Assembly (NCBI RefSeq): GCF_019801605.1
Contig: NZ_JAHVIT010000001.1
Coordinates: 248,001 to 312,000 of the forward strand
DNA: 64,000 nt
Direction: 5' to 3'
Source of the DNA: Maritimibacter alkaliphilus
Lineage (GTDB): Bacteria; Pseudomonadota; Alphaproteobacteria; Rhodobacterales; Rhodobacteraceae
The translations under genes were made by a program, and so were the position numbers. Below are positions 61,701-64,000 of this stretch, one piece after another. Position 1 is the first letter of the stretch. Each line of letters opens with the position of its first letter. The notes under the pieces are model-generated. The model had not been told where the DNA came from. It saw only the letters and a list, made by a program, of their open reading frames with translations, and did no database searches.

Positions 61701-62192
61701 ATGGGCGCGGGTGTCATGCAAAAGGGCGGCGGCGGAGGCCGCCGAGGGCGGCGTCACGGGGGCCGTGCGCGCCCCATGGCCGAAATCAACGTCACGCCCT
61801 TCGTGGACGTGATGCTGGTGCTGCTGATCATCTTCATGGTGGCAGCCCCCCTGATGGTGGTCGGCGTGCCGGTGGAATTGCCCAAGACCGCCGCCGAGGC
61901 GCTGCCCGGCGAGCAGGAGGAGCCGCTCTCGGTCACCGTGACCGCGGCTGGCACCGTGATGATCCAGACCACCGAAGTGCCCCGGGACGAGCTGATCGAC
62001 CGGCTGCGCGGCATCGCCGCCGAACGCGCCTCGGACCGGGTCTACCTGCGGGCGGACGGGACGGTGCCCTATGCCGAGATCATGCAGGTCATGGGCGCGA
62101 TGAACCGCGGCGGCTTCAGCAACATCGGCCTCGTGACCGATGGCAATGGTCCGACGCTCGACAGCCCCACCGGGGCCGCGGGCTCGAACTGA
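61701..62192 (+). CDS. tolR: Tol-Pal system protein TolR
   Basis: 163 aa. A single N-terminal membrane helix preceded by MAEINVTPFVDVMLVLLIIF; the Asp in FVDVMLVLL is the proton-carrying residue. The periplasmic domain has LPKTAAEALPGEQEEPLSVTV and VYLRADGTVPYAEIMQVMGAM. The Gly/Arg-rich N-terminal tail (GGGGRRGRRHGGRARP) is cytoplasmic. Seven bases before tolA. Confidence 0.96.
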   Translation: MGAGVMQKGGGGGRRGRRHGGRARPMAEINVTPFVDVMLVLLIIFMVAAPLMVVGVPVELPKTAAEALPGEQEEPLSVTVTAAGTVMIQTTEVPRDELIDRLRGIAAERASDRVYLRADGTVPYAEIMQVMGAMNRGGFSNIGLVTDGNGPTLDSPTGAAGSN

Positions 62193-62199
62193 CCTTTCC

Positions 62200-63405
62200 A
62201 TGAACACGGGACAGATCATATCCGGCGTGGGCCATGTAGGGCTCATCGGCTGGCTGCTTTTTGGCGGCATCTCGCCCGCGCGCCCGCCCGAGGTGGTGAC
62301 CGAGGTTTCGGTCGTCACATCGGAGGAATTCGCGCGGTTGTCCGGCCAGACCGCCCCCGAGACGGAGACCGAGGCCCCCACGCCCGAGGGCCCGGCGGAG
62401 CCTTCCGTGACCCCCGACCCGGAGCCCGCGCCCGAACCGGCCGCGGAACCCGAGCCTGCGCCCGCACCGGAGCCCGAGCCAGAGCCGGAACCGGCCCCAG
62501 AACCTGAGCCGGCCCCAGAACCTGAGCCGGCGCCCGAACCGGAGCCCGCCCCGCAGCCGGAACCGCCCCAGCCGGAGCCGATGCAGGAGGTGGCCACACC
62601 CGAACCTGCGCCCGAGCCGGTGCCCGATCCGACGCCGCCCGCGGCGCCGCGCGTGGCCTCGCGCCCGCAGGAGCGGCCCAGCATCGACGCCGCGCCTGCC
62701 GAGATCGTGCAGCGGGAAACCACGCCCGAGCCCGCCCCGGAGGTGGAGCCCGAACCCGTGCCCGAGGTCGAGGAAACCGCGCCCCCCGAGGCGACGACCG
62801 AGATCGTGACCGAGGCGGAGCGCCCGCAGAACGCGGCGCCCACCACCTCGCTGCGCCCGCAGACCCGCCCGCAGCGGCCCGCCGCCGCGCCGAAGCCCGA
62901 GCCGACCCAGACCGCCGAGGCCAAGCCCGAACCCAAGGCGGAGCCGAAACCGGAGCCCAAGACCGAGCCCAAGCCGCAGAGCAACTCCAACAGCTCCGCG
63001 GTGGAGGATGCCTTGGCCAAGGCGCTCGCCGGTGGCGAGACGCCCGCGGAAACCCCGGCCGCGCCCCAGCGGCCCGCCGGCCCGCCGATGACGGCGAGCG
63101 AGCGCGAGGCGCTGCGCGTCGCGGTCTCGTCGTGCTGGAACGTGGGCTCGCTCTCCTCCGAGGCGCTGCGCACCACGGTCATCGTGTCCCTCGCGATGAA
63201 CGAGAACGGCACGCCCCAGGGCGAGACGATCCGCATGGTGTCCTACAGCGGGGGCGGCGAAGCGGCGGCGCGGCAGGCGTTCGAGGCCGCGCGGCGGGCA
63301 ATCATCCGCTGCGGTGCGCGCGGATTTGACCTGCCGCGTGACAAGTACAGTTCGTGGCGTGACATTGAAATGACATTCAACCCGGAGAAGATGCGGTACA
63401 AATGA
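62200..63405 (+). CDS. tolA: Cell envelope integrity protein TolA
   Basis: 401 aa from ATG 62200 ([20 protein letters not shown]); the earlier in-frame ATG at 62140 lies inside tolR. One N-terminal membrane helix, then a 240-residue Pro/Glu-rich stalk (PEPEPEPAP repeats, 62400-62990) and a folded C-terminal domain of about 110 residues ([18 protein letters not shown] to the end) that contacts TolB/Pal. An exact 18-bp duplication lies inside the stalk (62493-62528), which varies by slippage. It overlaps tolB by four bases. Confidence 0.92.
   Translation: MNTGQIISGVGHVGLIGWLLFGGISPARPPEVVTEVSVVTSEEFARLSGQTAPETETEAPTPEGPAEPSVTPDPEPAPEPAAEPEPAPAPEPEPEPEPAPEPEPAPEPEPAPEPEPAPQPEPPQPEPMQEVATPEPAPEPVPDPTPPAAPRVASRPQERPSIDAAPAEIVQRETTPEPAPEVEPEPVPEVEETAPPEATTEIVTEAERPQNAAPTTSLRPQTRPQRPAAAPKPEPTQTAEAKPEPKAEPKPEPKTEPKPQSNSNSSAVEDALAKALAGGETPAETPAAPQRPAGPPMTASEREALRVAVSSCWNVGSLSSEALRTTVIVSLAMNENGTPQGETIRMVSYSGGGEAAARQAFEAARRAIIRCGARGFDLPRDKYSSWRDIEMTFNPEKMRYK
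62493..62528. repeat. Exact 18-bp tandem duplication within tolA
   Basis: GGCCCCAGAACCTGAGCC occurs twice in a row (62493-62510 and 62511-62528), in frame, adding one PEPEPA unit to the stalk. Confidence 0.9.
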
Positions 63406-64000
63406 GCAAGATCACCGGACCCCTCACCGGCCTTCTGGCCGCCGCCAGCCTCGCGCTGATGATCCCCGCCGTGGCCTCCGCCCAGTCGGGCCCCCTCAGG
63501 ATCGAGATCACCGACGGCGTGATCGAACCGATGCCCTACGCGGTGCCGGATTTCGTGCCCGAAAGCGGCGCGGCCACCGAGATGGCGCAGCAGTTGGCCC
63601 GCGTCGTGGCCGATGACCTCAGCGGCACGGGGCTGTTCCGGGAAATCCCGGCAAGCGCCCATATCTCGCGGATCACCAGCTTCTCCTCCCCGGTGCAATA
63701 TGCCGACTGGAAGGCGATCAACGCGCAGGCACTGATCACCGGCGCCGTCTCGGTGCAGGGCGACCGGGTGACCGTGAAGTTCCGCGTCTACGACGTCTTC
63801 TCGGGCAAGGAACTGGGCTCGGGCCTGCAATTCGCGGGCACCACCGCCGGCTGGCGCCGCATGGCGCACAAGGTGGCCGATGCGGTCTATTCCCGGATCA
63901 CGGGCGAAGGCGGCTATTTCGACAGCCGTGTCGTCTACGTGGCCGAGACCGGGCCCAAGGACGACCGCCGCAAGCGTCTGGCGATCATGGATTACGATGG
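63402..64000 (+). CDS. tolB: Tol-Pal system beta-propeller protein TolB, 3' part outside window
   Basis: About 200 codons of tolB from ATG 63402; the rest lies beyond the window. Signal peptide ([18 protein letters not shown]), then the N-terminal domain ([62 protein letters not shown]) and the start of the propeller ([22 protein letters not shown]). It is the periplasmic partner of Pal and TolA. Start overlaps the tolA stop (ATGA). Confidence 0.96.
   Translation, partial: MSKITGPLTGLLAAASLALMIPAVASAQSGPLRIEITDGVIEPMPYAVPDFVPESGAATEMAQQLARVVADDLSGTGLFREIPASAHISRITSFSSPVQYADWKAINAQALITGAVSVQGDRVTVKFRVYDVFSGKELGSGLQFAGTTAGWRRMAHKVADAVYSRITGEGGYFDSRVVYVAETGPKDDRRKRLAIMDYD

Overview
The window is bacterial chromosome from an alphaproteobacterium, most likely a member of Rhodobacterales (Roseobacter/Paracoccus-type). 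Grounds: high GC, the order mreB-mreC-mreD-mrdA-rodA, MipZ, the ruvCAB cluster with a Hint-domain protein and ybgC-tolQRAB behind it, a pyrB/pseudo-dihydroorotase/plsY operon, DUF1127, and a hemP/imelysin iron operon under a TGA-N9-TCA box. I do not name a genus.

Accessory region, about 1-15,700. Base composition is lower and more uneven than in the rest, genes are spaced out on both strands, and long gaps hold decayed sequence. It has a PD-(D/E)XK-like gene open at the left window edge, an unknown 187-aa gene, a small complete tyrosine recombinase, a HEPN-like helical protein, the remnant of a second recombinase, a secreted DUF1353 protein and a zinc-ribbon membrane peptide. Two defence-type loci stand out. 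One is a minus-strand operon of a CD-NTase-like nucleotidyltransferase and a DUF6602 protein carrying a PD-(D/E)XK-like signature. The other is a 1776-aa single gene with an N-terminal GHKL ATPase and a C-terminal DUF3883 nuclease-like domain. A cupin/LysR pair closes the region, and a tRNA-Ser(GCT) gene with its 3' end facing the region follows.

Core region, 15,700-64,000. pdxA is followed by a TIM-barrel gene. Next is an iron operon: hemP, a Cys-rich protein, imelysin, bfd, bfr, di-heme oxidoreductase, a second imelysin, and DUF1513. Then come an aromatic amino acid decarboxylase-like gene, mipZ, an APC-like transporter, rpmE/rplS, an acyl-CoA synthetase, and the operon pyrB - two membrane genes - pseudo-dihydroorotase - plsY. 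The elongation operon (mreBCD, mrdA, rodA) lies on the minus strand. It is followed by rlmJ, a TriABC-like RND efflux locus with two adaptor genes and a divergent TetR, a YeeE/YedE sulfur transporter, MFS and MATE transporters, prmA, a small membrane protein, DUF1127, ruvCAB, a MazG-like gene, a conserved unknown, the Hint protein, ybgC, tolQ, tolR, tolA, and the 5' part of tolB, which runs off the right edge.

The best candidates for an undescribed system are the nucleotidyltransferase/DUF6602 operon with its operator-like inverted repeat (5160-6713) and the GHKL-DUF3883 gene (7436-12766). All family calls come from reading motifs and protein shape by eye; no database search was run.
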